From Burkholderiales bacterium (GTDB lineage Bacteria > Pseudomonadota > Gammaproteobacteria > Burkholderiales > Burkholderiaceae_C), in NCBI GenBank assembly GCA_947474755.1, contig CANJJE010000002.1:1-64000 (forward strand): a stretch of 64,000 bases of DNA. Direction: 5' to 3'. A program made the position numbers and the translations under genes. Shown piece after piece: positions 42,271-51,393 of the stretch (the first letter of the stretch is position 1; each line of letters opens with the position of its first letter). The notes beneath the pieces are model-generated. The model saw only the letters and a program-made list of their open reading frames with translations. It was not told the origin of the DNA and searched no databases.

Positions 42271-44337
42271 TCAATTCTGTTGCTTCGGCGGCAACACGAA
42301 CGAGCACGTGTTCGTGCGCAGCCGCCGGAAGATGGCTCGGCGGATGCGACTGCGGTCGATCGACGGGATACCGCGCGAACGCAGCGCCACCTTGAAGGCC
42401 AGGAAGAAGCTCACCGACAGGTTCAGCACGCCGGTGGCGACGATGCCAGCCACGCACCACCAGAAAGGGCTGTGCTGCAAGACCGACCACCCTTGCGCGG
42501 AGGCCGCGGCAGCGAGCTGCCCGGTCGACAAGGTGACATGCCGCACCTCGATCGGCAAACCGAAAAACAGGGCGACCGCCGGGGCCAGGCCCAGCATCAG
42601 GCCGAGCGAGATGTTCGACGCATAGCCCGAGATGTTGGCGCGCCAGTAATTCGCCCAGCGCTGCGCACGCGCCGCACCGAGACGCATGACGATGCGCGGG
42701 TTGTAGGCGATCGCGCTGTCCAGGCGGTGCCAGACGAACCAGTTCTCGACCCAGCCGGCGATCAGCGAGCTGGCGAACAGCAGCACGCCGGTGAGGGCCG
42801 CGAACAAGGCTGTGGGGCCGAGCAGTGTGATCGCTTCGAGCACGTGCTCGGCGTCGTGGCCGTGGATCAGCGGCGTGCCGAAGGCCACCTGCGACGCCCA
42901 CTGCACCGCCAGCACCAGTGGCGTGACCGCGATGAGATTGCCGAAAATGCCGGCCGCCTGCGAACGGATCAGGTGGGCGACTTCATCGACGAAGCGCTCG
43001 ACCGCCGCGTCGTCCGCCACATCCCTGAGCTTCTCGGCCATCGCGGGGGCGGTCATCGCCGGCTGCTTGGTGGCCACGGTCCAGTGCAGCACATGCACGA
43101 TGACGAAGCTGATGGCGTAGTTCATCCCGGCCCAGAAGCCGCCCCAGAACGCCGACAGACCGAGGGCCAGCACGAAGAATTTCATGAAGGTGGTGCCGGC
43201 GAGCACCGCGCCGCCGCCCACAGCCACAGCCAGCATGTGCCGGTACTCGGCGCGGTCGCGGGTGATGTAGTGCTCACCGGTCTCGGCGCTGCGCTCGGCG
43301 ACCTTGCGCGCCAGCAGCGAATAGTGGCGCGCGAACAGCGCGCGGACGCTGCGCCGCTCGGCCGCGGTGCGCACCAGTTCGGCAAGCAGCCGGGTCACCT
43401 CGCGCGCCGGCTCACGGCTGACGACACAGTTCAGCAACTGCTCGATGCGGTGCGTACGCAGGCGCAGCTGGTCGACGTCGAACACGACGTTGATCGACAC
43501 GCCGTGGTCTTCGAGGTGACCATGCACGCTGTCGGCGCATTGCCTGCAGGTGTCGAGCAGCGCACGCAGGTACTGGGCCTCCTTCAGCAGCGCCACCTCG
43601 TCCAGGACCGGCGCCAATGTCAGTTCGCGGATGCGCTCGGCCACCATCGCCAGCTGACGAAACGGGCCCTCGGCGAGCAGCTCAGGGCTCATGCGCTGGC
43701 GCAGCACGCTGGAAAAGCCCGCCGCACGCACGGCACTGGCGAGGTACTCGATCGCGTCGAGCAGCGGTGTCAGCCAGCTGCGATCGTGGGCCTGTGTGCC
43801 GGGCACCAGCAGCGCCATCAATCGCGACAGCGTGGTCTGGTCCATCGATTCGAGCCACAGCGCATCGTCATCGTCCGGGAACAACAGGCCGAACAAGTCG
43901 GACAGATCGGTCGTCGCCGGGGTACCGGGCAGCAGCTTCAGCTTCAGGCGCTGGCCGAGCTCGCCGAAGAAATTCGCGCGCGGCGAGAAGCCGAAGTCGG
44001 CAAACAGCGCCGTACTGTTCATTTCGGTCCAGAACCGAGCCAGAACGGCCGCCACAGGCATCCGGTACGCGGGGTTGCGGTCCAGCACATTGAGCAGGTG
44101 CTTCAGACGCAGCAGCGGGAGTGGTGTGGCGCGCGGCGCATCGCCCGTCATCGGCTCCTCGCCAGCAGGCTCGCTGGCAGTCGACAGTGGCGCGTGCCGC
44201 AACCACTCCAGCGCACGGATGACCCAGAGGTTGCGCTCGGGCAGCGGCGCCTTCGGGTCGGCCGCATGCTCAGCGGCGCTCAGCAACGCTGTCAGATCCC
44301 AGGCCGCGACAGGGCCGACACGCGTCACGGACATCAT
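42271..44337 (-). CDS. Site-specific recombinase family membrane protein (PF10136)
   Basis: A 688-residue protein with a soluble helical N-terminal half and at least six hydrophobic helices in the second half (MLAVAVGGGAVLAGTTFMKF onward). It matches the neisserial/betaproteobacterial 'site-specific recombinase Gcr' family. Despite the name, no tyrosine or serine recombinase motif is visible and the membrane helices argue for another role. It is 49 bases from apaG on the same strand. Confidence 0.82.
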   Translation of the reverse strand: MMSVTRVGPVAAWDLTALLSAAEHAADPKAPLPERNLWVIRALEWLRHAPLSTASEPAGEEPMTGDAPRATPLPLLRLKHLLNVLDRNPAYRMPVAAVLARFWTEMNSTALFADFGFSPRANFFGELGQRLKLKLLPGTPATTDLSDLFGLLFPDDDDALWLESMDQTTLSRLMALLVPGTQAHDRSWLTPLLDAIEYLASAVRAAGFSSVLRQRMSPELLAEGPFRQLAMVAERIRELTLAPVLDEVALLKEAQYLRALLDTCRQCADSVHGHLEDHGVSINVVFDVDQLRLRTHRIEQLLNCVVSREPAREVTRLLAELVRTAAERRSVRALFARHYSLLARKVAERSAETGEHYITRDRAEYRHMLAVAVGGGAVLAGTTFMKFFVLALGLSAFWGGFWAGMNYAISFVIVHVLHWTVATKQPAMTAPAMAEKLRDVADDAAVERFVDEVAHLIRSQAAGIFGNLIAVTPLVLAVQWASQVAFGTPLIHGHDAEHVLEAITLLGPTALFAALTGVLLFASSLIAGWVENWFVWHRLDSAIAYNPRIVMRLGAARAQRWANYWRANISGYASNISLGLMLGLAPAVALFFGLPIEVRHVTLSTGQLAAAASAQGWSVLQHSPFWWCVAGIVATGVLNLSVSFFLAFKVALRSRGIPSIDRSRIRRAIFRRLRTNTCSFVLPPKQQN

Positions 44338-44386
44338 CGCCTTCGTCAGCGCATGTCGGTGGCCTGCCCGACAGGGCGGCTCGCCA

Positions 44387-44761
44387 TCAATGGAGCGCCG
44401 AAGCGAGCGTCAGAGCGAATTCAGGCACCGGCGCGTCGAAGGGCTCGGCATCGTCCGTCATGCACAGGAAGGTGCCACGCATCGTGCCGTGCGGCGTTGC
44501 GATGCGGGTCCAGCTGGTGTACTCGAAATGCTCGCCCGGCTTGAGCACCGGCTGGTGGCCGACCACGGCAAGTCCGCGCACCTCCTGGCGATGGTCTTCG
44601 GCGTCGGTGATGATCCAGTGCCGGGCGACCAGCTGCGCCATGATGTCGCCAGTGTTGCGGATCGTCACGGTGTAGGCGAAGGCGTACAGCTGCTGCTTGG
44701 GATCGGATTGCGCGGGCAGATGCTGCACGGACACGGAGCAGGTGAATTCAGGATGAGCCAT
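44387..44761 (-). CDS. apaG: ApaG protein
   Basis: A 124-residue single beta-sandwich protein. Family marks are AFAYTVTIRNTGDIMAQLVA, HWIITDA, GHQPVLKPGEHFEYTS and GTMRGTFLC. ApaG was linked to cobalt/magnesium resistance and binds nucleotides; its biochemical task is not settled. It is divergent from trpE. Confidence 0.92.
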   Translation of the reverse strand: MAHPEFTCSVSVQHLPAQSDPKQQLYAFAYTVTIRNTGDIMAQLVARHWIITDAEDHRQEVRGLAVVGHQPVLKPGEHFEYTSWTRIATPHGTMRGTFLCMTDDAEPFDAPVPEFALTLASALH

Positions 44762-44858
44762 CGCCGCATTCTAGGCAGCGGCTCGCGCCAGGCGCCGGGC
44801 TGGATAATGGGCGCAAGGCCGTTGAGCGCCGCCATGAGGCCGTGGAGGGCCCTGCAAC

Positions 44859-46364
44859 GTGATCTCCGACACCGAATTCACCCGCCTCGCAAACGAGGGC
44901 TACAACCGCATTCCGCTGATCGCGCAAGCGTTTGCCGATCTGGAAACGCCACTGTCGCTGTACCTCAAGCTCGCCTGCACCGACGACGACGGGCGGCCTT
45001 CGGACACGCATCGCCGGCACAGCTTCCTGCTCGAATCGGTGGTGGGCGGCGAACGCTTCGGACGCTACTCATTCATCGGCCTGCCCGCTCGCACGCTGCT
45101 GCGCTCGACCGGCTTCGCCACCGAGGTGATGACCGACGGCGTCGTCGTGCAAACGCATGTCGGCAACCCGCTGGACTTCATCGCCGACTACCAGAAGCGC
45201 TTCAAGGTGGCGTTGCAACCGGGCCTGCCGCGCTTTTGCGGCGGCCTGGCCGGCTACTTCGGTTACGACGCCGTGCGGTCCATCGAGCCGAAGCTGGCGC
45301 ACACCGAACTGCCCGGCGGCCTCGGCACACCCGACATCCTGCTGCTGCAGTGCGAAGAGCTGGCGGTGATCGACAACCTGTCCGGACGGCTATCGCTGAT
45401 CGTCTATGCCGACCCGTCACAGCCCGATGCGCTGGCCGCGGGAAAACGCCGTCTGGTCGCGCTGTTCGACAAGCTGAAGAACAGCGTCGTGGCACCCTCG
45501 GTCGAGCCCGGCGTGCCGAACGAGGTGCTGCGCGATTTCGCGAAAGACGACTACATCGCCGCGGTGCTGAAGGCCAAGGAATACATCGCGGCCGGCGACA
45601 TGATGCAGGTGCAGGTCGGCCAAAGGCTGCGCAAGCCCTACAGCGCCAGCCCGCTCAGCCTGTACCGTGCGCTGCGCTCGCTGAACCCGTCGCCGTACAT
45701 GTACTTCTACGACATGGGCGAGTTCCAGATCGTCGGTGCGTCACCCGAAATCCTGGTGCGCCGCGAACACACGGCCCACGGCGACAAGGTCACGATCCGC
45801 CCGCTCGCCGGCACCCGGCCGCGCGGCAGCACGCCGGAACTCGACCTCGAACTCGAGGCCGAACTGAGCGCCGACCCGAAGGAGCGTGCCGAGCACGTGA
45901 TGCTGATCGACCTCGCGCGCAACGACATCGGCCGCATCGCGAAGACCGGCAGCGTCAAGGTCACCGAGGCGTTCACCGTCGAGCGCTATTCGCACGTGAT
46001 GCACATCGTCAGCAATGTCGAAGGGCTTCTGAAGGACGGCATCACCAACCTCGACGTGCTGAAGGCCACCTTCCCTGCCGGCACGCTGACTGGCGCGCCC
46101 AAGGTGCGGGCAATGGAGATCATCGACGAGCTCGAGCCCGTCAAGCGCGGCATCTACGGCGGCGCCTGCGGCTACCTGAGCTTCGCAGGCGACATGGATG
46201 TGGCGATCGCGATCCGCACCGGCATCGTCAAGGACGGCATGCTCTATGTGCAGGCCGCGGCTGGCGTGGTGGCCGATTCGGTGCCCGAGCTGGAGTGGCG
46301 AGAAACCGAAGCCAAGGCCCGCGCGCTGATCCGCGCGGCCGAGCTGGTCGAAGAAGGCTTCTAG
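44859..46364 (+). CDS. trpE: Anthranilate synthase component I
   Basis: A 501-residue chorismate-using enzyme of tryptophan synthesis. The N-terminal regulatory part has LLESVVGGERFGRYSFIG with the Leu-Leu-Glu-Ser feedback site. The catalytic domain has GDMMQVQVGQR, IRPLAGTRPRG, EHVMLIDLARND, VMHIVSNVEG and FPAGTLTGAPKVRAMEII. The usual partner genes trpG, trpD and trpC are not downstream: DUF502 and a remnant zone follow. The last 114 bases have a diverged second copy at 48958-49071. Confidence 0.95.
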   Translation: MISDTEFTRLANEGYNRIPLIAQAFADLETPLSLYLKLACTDDDGRPSDTHRRHSFLLESVVGGERFGRYSFIGLPARTLLRSTGFATEVMTDGVVVQTHVGNPLDFIADYQKRFKVALQPGLPRFCGGLAGYFGYDAVRSIEPKLAHTELPGGLGTPDILLLQCEELAVIDNLSGRLSLIVYADPSQPDALAAGKRRLVALFDKLKNSVVAPSVEPGVPNEVLRDFAKDDYIAAVLKAKEYIAAGDMMQVQVGQRLRKPYSASPLSLYRALRSLNPSPYMYFYDMGEFQIVGASPEILVRREHTAHGDKVTIRPLAGTRPRGSTPELDLELEAELSADPKERAEHVMLIDLARNDIGRIAKTGSVKVTEAFTVERYSHVMHIVSNVEGLLKDGITNLDVLKATFPAGTLTGAPKVRAMEIIDELEPVKRGIYGGACGYLSFAGDMDVAIAIRTGIVKDGMLYVQAAAGVVADSVPELEWRETEAKARALIRAAELVEEGF

Positions 46365-46368
46365 AAAC

Positions 46369-47019
46369 ATGAAGACCACGGCGCGGCACGCCCTGCGCAT
46401 CTTTCTCACCGGCCTGCTCGCGGCCCTGCCCCTGGCCGCCACGGTGCTGATCTTCGTCTGGGGTGCGCGCGTGCTGTACGCTTGGCTGGGCCCGGGCAGC
46501 TTCGTCGGCGGCATGCTCATCGCACTGGGCCTGGGCGGCACGGGCTCGGAGGTGGTGGGTTATCTGCTGGGCCTGGGCATCGTGGTGCTGGCCATCTTTG
46601 CGCTCGGCCTGCTCGTGCAGACGCGGCTGCGCGGCGGTCTGGCCCGGGCCTTCAACAGCGTGATGCAGCGCATCCCGCTGGTGCGTAACGTCTACGACCT
46701 GATCCGCAAGTTCGTCGATCTGGTGGCCCAGCGTGACGCCTCGGGCGCACGCTCGATGAGCCCGGTTTGGTTGCGCTTCGGCGGCCCGGGTGGTGCGATG
46801 GTGCTGGGCCTGCTTTCATCGCCAGAACCCGTGATGGTGGGCGGCCACACCTACCTGGCCGTGCTGGTGCCCACGGCGCCCTTGCCCGTGGGCGGCGGCT
46901 TGATCTTTGTGCCGACCGATTGGGTGACGCCCGCGGAACTGGGCATGGAGGCGCTGACCAGCATCTACGTGTCCATGGGTGTCACCGCCCATCAGCACCT
47001 GGGCCGCCCGCCCGGCTAG
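46369..47019 (+). CDS. DUF502-family membrane protein
   Basis: A 216-residue protein with two N-terminal membrane helices (IFLTGLLAALPLAATVLIF and VVGYLLGLGIVVLAIFALGL) and a conserved soluble part: IPLVRNVYDLIRKFVDLV and PLPVGGGLIFVPTDWVTPAE. It begins four bases after the trpE stop. Function of DUF502 is not known. It is placed between trpE and the decayed zone. Confidence 0.88.
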   Translation: MKTTARHALRIFLTGLLAALPLAATVLIFVWGARVLYAWLGPGSFVGGMLIALGLGGTGSEVVGYLLGLGIVVLAIFALGLLVQTRLRGGLARAFNSVMQRIPLVRNVYDLIRKFVDLVAQRDASGARSMSPVWLRFGGPGGAMVLGLLSSPEPVMVGGHTYLAVLVPTAPLPVGGGLIFVPTDWVTPAELGMEALTSIYVSMGVTAHQHLGRPPG

Positions 47020-47821
47020 AGGCGTGCGCCGCCCGGGGGCTGCCCTTGGGCGGTTGAAGGGCTTCTGTCGACCCCAACCTGCCTGCCGGGTTGCTCCAAA
47101 GCGGCCGGACGGCGAGCGATCGTTTTTCTTGCTTCGCTTCTACGAAGCAGACGATCGGGCAGCACCAGTCGAATGTCTGTGGTCTGTATGCGCCAGCTGC
47201 GGATTGAACCGTTTGCGGAAGTTGTGCCTGCCACCGACTGACCCGGCGATTGCGACGTCGCATGACACTTTTACTGGGCAACCGAGTTTGATCGGCGGCA
47301 ACACGCAGGCTACCCGATGGTCGTCGCCATGACCGCGCTCGGATGCGCGCTTGTCTATCGACGACTGCGCCGCATCGGATGGGTCTAGCTTCACGATCAC
47401 ACTGCTGGCCGGGAAGACCATCAAAGCCGGCCGACGAGCAGCCAGACACTTCGGCACCGTGACACATGCCGCCACCGCGCGGATGGGTCGGAGCCCTGCA
47501 AATCACCAGCGCCGTGTTCGATAGCGAACAGACGTCCCGATGGCCGTGTCCTAAAACCAATCGGCCGGGATGTCCGTGCGCAGCGATCGGTGAGTTGACG
47601 GGCGCCTCTGGCATGGCATGCCAGAGAACCATGATCGGGCCGTTCCGATGAACATGACCGAATCCACTGTCTTTGGCATGCCAACGTTGCGAGCCTGGAT
47701 CCACGAGGCCTGCCGATGGCTTACAGCCAACCTGCCAGCACTGAGTTTCGTCGGATCGCGCGGTGCTCCGGCACCAACACGTACAGACATTGGGCCAGCG
47801 ATCCGAATCACCGTTCCGCGC
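47020..47821. other. Decayed region with a CorA-like remnant
   Basis: About 800 bases without an intact gene. One frame at 47287-47388 gives a CorA-type C terminus. Other open frames have no recognisable domain. The composition is less GC-rich than the flanking genes in parts (47100-47350), which fits imported or decaying DNA. Confidence 0.45.
47287..47388 (+). pseudogene. C-terminal fragment of a CorA-family metal transporter
   Basis: The frame reads FDRRQHAGYPMVVAMTALGC followed by ALVYRRLRRIGWV and a stop. A final helix after GYP and the tail RRxGW(L/V) are typical of CorA/ZntB-type magnesium channels. The GMN motif and everything before it are missing. Confidence 0.5.
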
Positions 47822-48397
47822 GTGCGTACCGGAATTGGCCGGGCCATCGCCGCCAGCGTTTGCCTGCTCGCTGGCGGCTGCACCACGCTGCTGCCGAGTT
47901 CTCGAACTGAAGTCATCTCGGACTGGGACAGTTACGATGATGCCGTGACGTCGCTAGCCGCGGTGGAGCCGTACACGTCGACTCGGCAAAGCGTACATGC
48001 GCAAGGGCTCGACCCGAGCCGAAATCCAGCCATCACTGTCCTGAACTTTACCGACGTGCTGCAGCGTTTCGCCGCCGCAACCATGATCAAGCCCGAGGAT
48101 GTCGACCGAGGGATCCGAGCTTGTCTCCAGGCTGGCAAGCAGTGCGGTGGCTACGCCATCGCCGTGGAGAAGCTTCATCGGCAGCGCACCGGCAGCTTCT
48201 GGCTCGACTCGCTGAACTTCAGGCGCGAGACCGTGACCACCGGCTGGCGCGCAGATATTCTGCTGGTGTTCGTGGACGAGGCGCTGGTCTACAAGCTGGT
48301 CGGCGGGCGACCGACCATCAACGAGGTGGATCTGCGACGAAACCCGCTCGGACCGCTCCAAGGCTTTGGCGACCTGTCGCTCCAGTTGATCAGGTAG
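47822..48397 (+). CDS. Predicted lipoprotein of unknown function
   Basis: A 191-residue protein with GTG start at 47822, followed by RTGIGRAIAASVCLLAGGCT, a lipoprotein signal with lipobox LAGGC (Cys20). The frame is open upstream to ATGs at 47648 and 47618, but those starts would bury the signal in the chain. No ribosome-binding site is clear for any start. The mature part has no family I recognise; it contains a Cys pair (CLQAGKQCGG). The lipoprotein reading is the best guide. Confidence 0.6.
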   Translation: MRTGIGRAIAASVCLLAGGCTTLLPSSRTEVISDWDSYDDAVTSLAAVEPYTSTRQSVHAQGLDPSRNPAITVLNFTDVLQRFAAATMIKPEDVDRGIRACLQAGKQCGGYAIAVEKLHRQRTGSFWLDSLNFRRETVTTGWRADILLVFVDEALVYKLVGGRPTINEVDLRRNPLGPLQGFGDLSLQLIR

Positions 48398-48571
48398 GGG
48401 CCGGGGCATCACATAGGTGATGTAGCTCCAGTCCGGCCAGTCGCGCTACCCAGCTGGCCCACACTGCTACGCCTGGTCAATGCGTCGCTTGTTGGATTTC
48501 AGCTCCTGGCAGCGCGTGCAGGAGCGCCGTGAAAGGCGATCCGTTCGGCTCGCGCCCGACCATCGCGCGGT

Positions 48572-48745
48572 TCAGCCCTTGGCGGGCGGCCTGCCCACGC
48601 CGAGCTTCCGCAGCAGCTTGTCGTACTCGAGTCGAGCGAGCAGCGCCTGCATGTCGCGCTGGATCTCGAGCAGAGAAGCCGTGATCGCATCGAACGACTG
48701 ACCAAGCGACGGGAGGTTGGACTGGGGCGGCGTTGGCGTGCTCAT
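48572..48745 (-). CDS. Small coiled-coil protein (57 residues)
   Basis: The frame reads MSTPTPPQSNLPSLGQSFDA, then a helical heptad-like stretch (ITASLLEIQRDMQALLARLE) and a Lys/Arg-rich tail ending GRPPAKG. The start codon overlaps the stop of the preceding frame (ATGA), a sign of translational coupling. No family assigned. Confidence 0.5.
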   Translation of the reverse strand: MSTPTPPQSNLPSLGQSFDAITASLLEIQRDMQALLARLEYDKLLRKLGVGRPPAKG

Positions 48746-48915
48746 GGCGGGGATCGGTGCGAAGTAGCGAATGCCGTGAGGTTCTCGCCGCGGCGCCGAA
48801 GCGTCAATCCCTCAATCAAGGTGCCCAATCCGGTGCTCACCCGGCCACGGCGCAGGCCCGCCACTCGCGCCCGCTCATTCAAGTACTCGTGAACGTTGAC
48901 TGAAAAAGGGAGCAT
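48742..48915 (-). CDS. Small basic protein (57 residues), coupled to the next gene
   Basis: From the ATG at 48915 the frame gives MLPFSVNVHEYLNERARVAG and then a basic stretch rich in Arg. The stop overlaps the start of the 57-residue coiled-coil gene. The frame continues upstream antisense to the displaced trpE end, so the true start is uncertain. Possibly a small DNA-binding protein, but no motif proves it. Confidence 0.35.
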   Translation of the reverse strand: MLPFSVNVHEYLNERARVAGLRRGRVSTGLGTLIEGLTLRRRGENLTAFATSHRSPP

Positions 48916-48957
48916 AGGAGCTTCAAACGCCCCCACCGAGACGCACAGCAGAGGCTC

Positions 48958-49071
48958 CAGGCCGCGGCTGGCGTGGTCGCCGATTCGGTACCGGAACTGG
49001 CATGGCGCGAAACCAAAGCCAAGGCCCGCGCGCTGATCCGCGCGGCCGAGCTGGTCGAAGAAGGGTTCTGA
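48958..49071 (+). pseudogene. Displaced 3' end of trpE
   Basis: These 114 bases align without gaps to the last 114 bases of trpE (46251-46364). They encode AAGVVADSVPELAWRETKAK and the same ending VEEGF plus stop. Of the changed codons, six are synonymous and two change Glu (to Ala and Lys); the stop differs (TGA instead of TAG). The pattern shows two once-functional trpE lineages and not a recent copy. Confidence 0.85.
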
Positions 49072-49125
49072 TTCGGGCTCGCTTTCAAACACCCCATCTG
49101 CGCAGTTCGGTTCGTGAGCGATGCC

Positions 49126-49260
49126 TGCTGGTGAGGGCGTGGGGTGACCGGCGCCGCGAAGTCAAGGAGGAAGGCCGGCTCGGTCTTACCTAACTCGCTT
49201 GAGCGGTGAACCGGCCTGGGGGACATGAGCGGAGCCGGTCACCCCACGCCCTCGGCAGCA
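49126..49260. mobile_element. MITE-like element with 27-base imperfect terminal inverted repeats
   Basis: A perfect 20-base inverted repeat (left arm 49133-49152, GAGGGCGTGGGGTGACCGGC; right arm 49234-49253) extends to TGCTG/CAGCA with two mismatches. The 135-base unit carries no gene; an inner partial repeat around GGCCGG gives further folding. It lies between the trpE relic and rep. No clear target duplication is visible, so a large stem-loop or bidirectional terminator is an alternative. Confidence 0.5.
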
Positions 49261-49271
49261 CTCGCCAGAAG

Positions 49272-51347
49272 CTAGGTTTTGATCGGCACAGTGGCCGACT
49301 GCGCTGCACGCTCAGCGGCGGCTGCACGGAGAGCTTTCAACTTCTCCCGCGGGTCTTCTTTCACCGCCACCTCGTGCAATTTCATCTCGCCGATGAAACG
49401 GCTCGGCACGCCCTGGATCGTGTCGCGGCCCTTCTTGCGGCGGCGCAGCGTGCTGACCTGCAGCGTGGTGCGCGCGCGGGTGATGCCCACGTACATCAGC
49501 CGGCGTTCTTCATGCAGCCGCTCGGCCGTCATCTCCTCGTCGTCGGAGCGGAAAGGCAGCAGGCCCTCGTTGACGCCGACCAGCGTCACATGCGACCACT
49601 CCAGGCCCTTGGCCGCGTGCAGCGTGCTCAGCGTTACCACGTTCTGTTCTTCACCACGCTCAGCAAGACTGATGATCACCGAGATGGTCTGCGCGACATC
49701 GAGCACGCTCTGCTTCTCGGTTTCCACAGTCATGCCGCCATCGTTCTCGATCTCGCCGCCGCAGCGCCTGGCGATCCAGTCCACGAAGTCGAGCACATTG
49801 GACCAGCGGGCGGCAGCGAGCTTTTCACTGTCCTCGCCATCCAGCAGATGCTGCTCGTAGCCGATGTCCTTGAGCCAGCCCATCAGCAAGGCCTTGGCAT
49901 CTTCCGCGCCCGTGGTGTGGCGGGCCCGATATTCGAGGTCGTTCACATAGCGACCGAACTCATGCAGCGATCCGATCGCACGCGCTGGCACCGCGGTACC
50001 CAGCGATTCGGCGAACAGCGCCTCGTACAGGCTGGTCTTCCAGCGGCCGGCGAACTCGCCGAGGTTGGCCAGCGTCTGCGTGCCGATGCCACGCTTCGGT
50101 GTGCTGACCGCTCGCAGGAAGGCCGGGTCGTCGTCGTGGTTGACCAGCAGCCGCAGCCAGGCGCACAGATCGCGGATCTCGGCGCGGTCGAAGAAGCTCT
50201 GGCCTCCCGAGACCTTGTAGGGCAGGTTGGCCTTGCGCAGCGCCTTCTCAAAAATCCGCGCCTGGTGGTTCGCGCGGTACAGGATCGCGAAGTCCTTGAA
50301 GTCGATGGCCCCGCCTTTGTCAATGACGCCGCCTGCACCTCTGAGGGCCTGAATGCGCGCGACCGCGCGCTCGGCCTCGTGCTCCTCGCCATCGCACTCG
50401 ACCACGCGCACCGGCTCGCCGTCGCCGAGATCGCTCCACAGCTTCTTCTCGAAGAGCTTCGGGTTGTTGGCGATCACGCCGTTGGCCGCGCGCAGGATGT
50501 GGCCGGTCGAGCGGTAGTTCTGCTCCAGCGCGATCACCTTCAGGCTCGGATATTCCTGCGGCAGGCGTTTCAGGTTCTCGATGGTCGCGCCGCGCCAGCC
50601 ATAGATGCTCTGGTCGTCATCCCCCACTGCGGTAAACAGGCCGCGACGCCGCTCGTCAGGGTGGTCGACCAGGCTCTTGAGCAGCTCGTACTGCACGGCG
50701 TTGGTGTCCTGCACCTCGTCGACCAGCAGGTAGTGCAAGGTGTCCTGCCACTTGGCGCGGACCTCCTCGTCCCGCCTCAGCAATTGGCGGGGCAGGCCGA
50801 TCAGGTCGTCGAAGTCGACCGCCTGGTAGGCGGCGAGCTGTTCTTCGTAACGCCTCATCACGCGCACAGTGACGCGCTCGTCGTCGTTGGCCGCCACGGC
50901 TTCGGCCTGATCGCTGTTGAGCCCCTGGTTCTTCCAGCCGCTGATGGTCCATTGCCAGCGCCGCGCCAGTGCGTTGTCGCTGGACGCGCCTGCCTCCTTC
51001 AGCAGGCCCAGCACGTCGTCGCTGTCGAAGATGCTGAAAAGAGGCTTGAGGCCCAGCCGCGCGCCGTCCTGGCGCAGGATTCGCACGCCCAGCGAATGGA
51101 ACGTGCTGACGACCAGGCTTTTGGCCGCACGTGGTCCGACCAGTTGCTTCGCACGCTCGCGCATCTCCTGCGCCGCCTTGTTGGTGAAGGTGATCGCGGC
51201 GATCTGCCCTGGCGCATAGCCCGCGTCGAGCAGACGCGCGATCTTGTGCACGATGACGCGCGTCTTGCCCGAGCCGGCACCCGCCAGCACCAGGCAGGGT
51301 CCGGCGAGATAGTGCACCGCGTCGAGCTGCGCAGCATTCAGGCTCAT
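49272..51347 (-). CDS. rep: ATP-dependent DNA helicase Rep (UvrD/PcrA superfamily 1)
   Basis: A 691-residue 3'-5' helicase with the SF1 motifs: AGAGSGKTRVI (I), ITFTNKAAQEMRER (Ia), LLVDEVQDTN (II), AVGDDDQSIYGWRGA (III), LEQNYRS (IV), TLHAAKGLEW (V) and YVGITRARTTL (VI). It removes protein blocks ahead of replication forks. The ATG at 51347 begins MSLNAAQLDAVHY, the usual Rep N terminus; an upstream GTG would add five residues. Confidence 0.93.
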   Translation of the reverse strand: MSLNAAQLDAVHYLAGPCLVLAGAGSGKTRVIVHKIARLLDAGYAPGQIAAITFTNKAAQEMRERAKQLVGPRAAKSLVVSTFHSLGVRILRQDGARLGLKPLFSIFDSDDVLGLLKEAGASSDNALARRWQWTISGWKNQGLNSDQAEAVAANDDERVTVRVMRRYEEQLAAYQAVDFDDLIGLPRQLLRRDEEVRAKWQDTLHYLLVDEVQDTNAVQYELLKSLVDHPDERRRGLFTAVGDDDQSIYGWRGATIENLKRLPQEYPSLKVIALEQNYRSTGHILRAANGVIANNPKLFEKKLWSDLGDGEPVRVVECDGEEHEAERAVARIQALRGAGGVIDKGGAIDFKDFAILYRANHQARIFEKALRKANLPYKVSGGQSFFDRAEIRDLCAWLRLLVNHDDDPAFLRAVSTPKRGIGTQTLANLGEFAGRWKTSLYEALFAESLGTAVPARAIGSLHEFGRYVNDLEYRARHTTGAEDAKALLMGWLKDIGYEQHLLDGEDSEKLAAARWSNVLDFVDWIARRCGGEIENDGGMTVETEKQSVLDVAQTISVIISLAERGEEQNVVTLSTLHAAKGLEWSHVTLVGVNEGLLPFRSDDEEMTAERLHEERRLMYVGITRARTTLQVSTLRRRKKGRDTIQGVPSRFIGEMKLHEVAVKEDPREKLKALRAAAAERAAQSATVPIKT

Positions 51348-51393
51348 GGGAGCGGGTGTCACACAGCGTGCATCAAGCTGGGGGGATCAGCCC

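Noticed and set aside
42271-44337. Reading as a true DNA site-specific recombinase
   Set aside because: No tyrosine or serine recombinase catalytic motif, and several membrane helices; only the family name is used.
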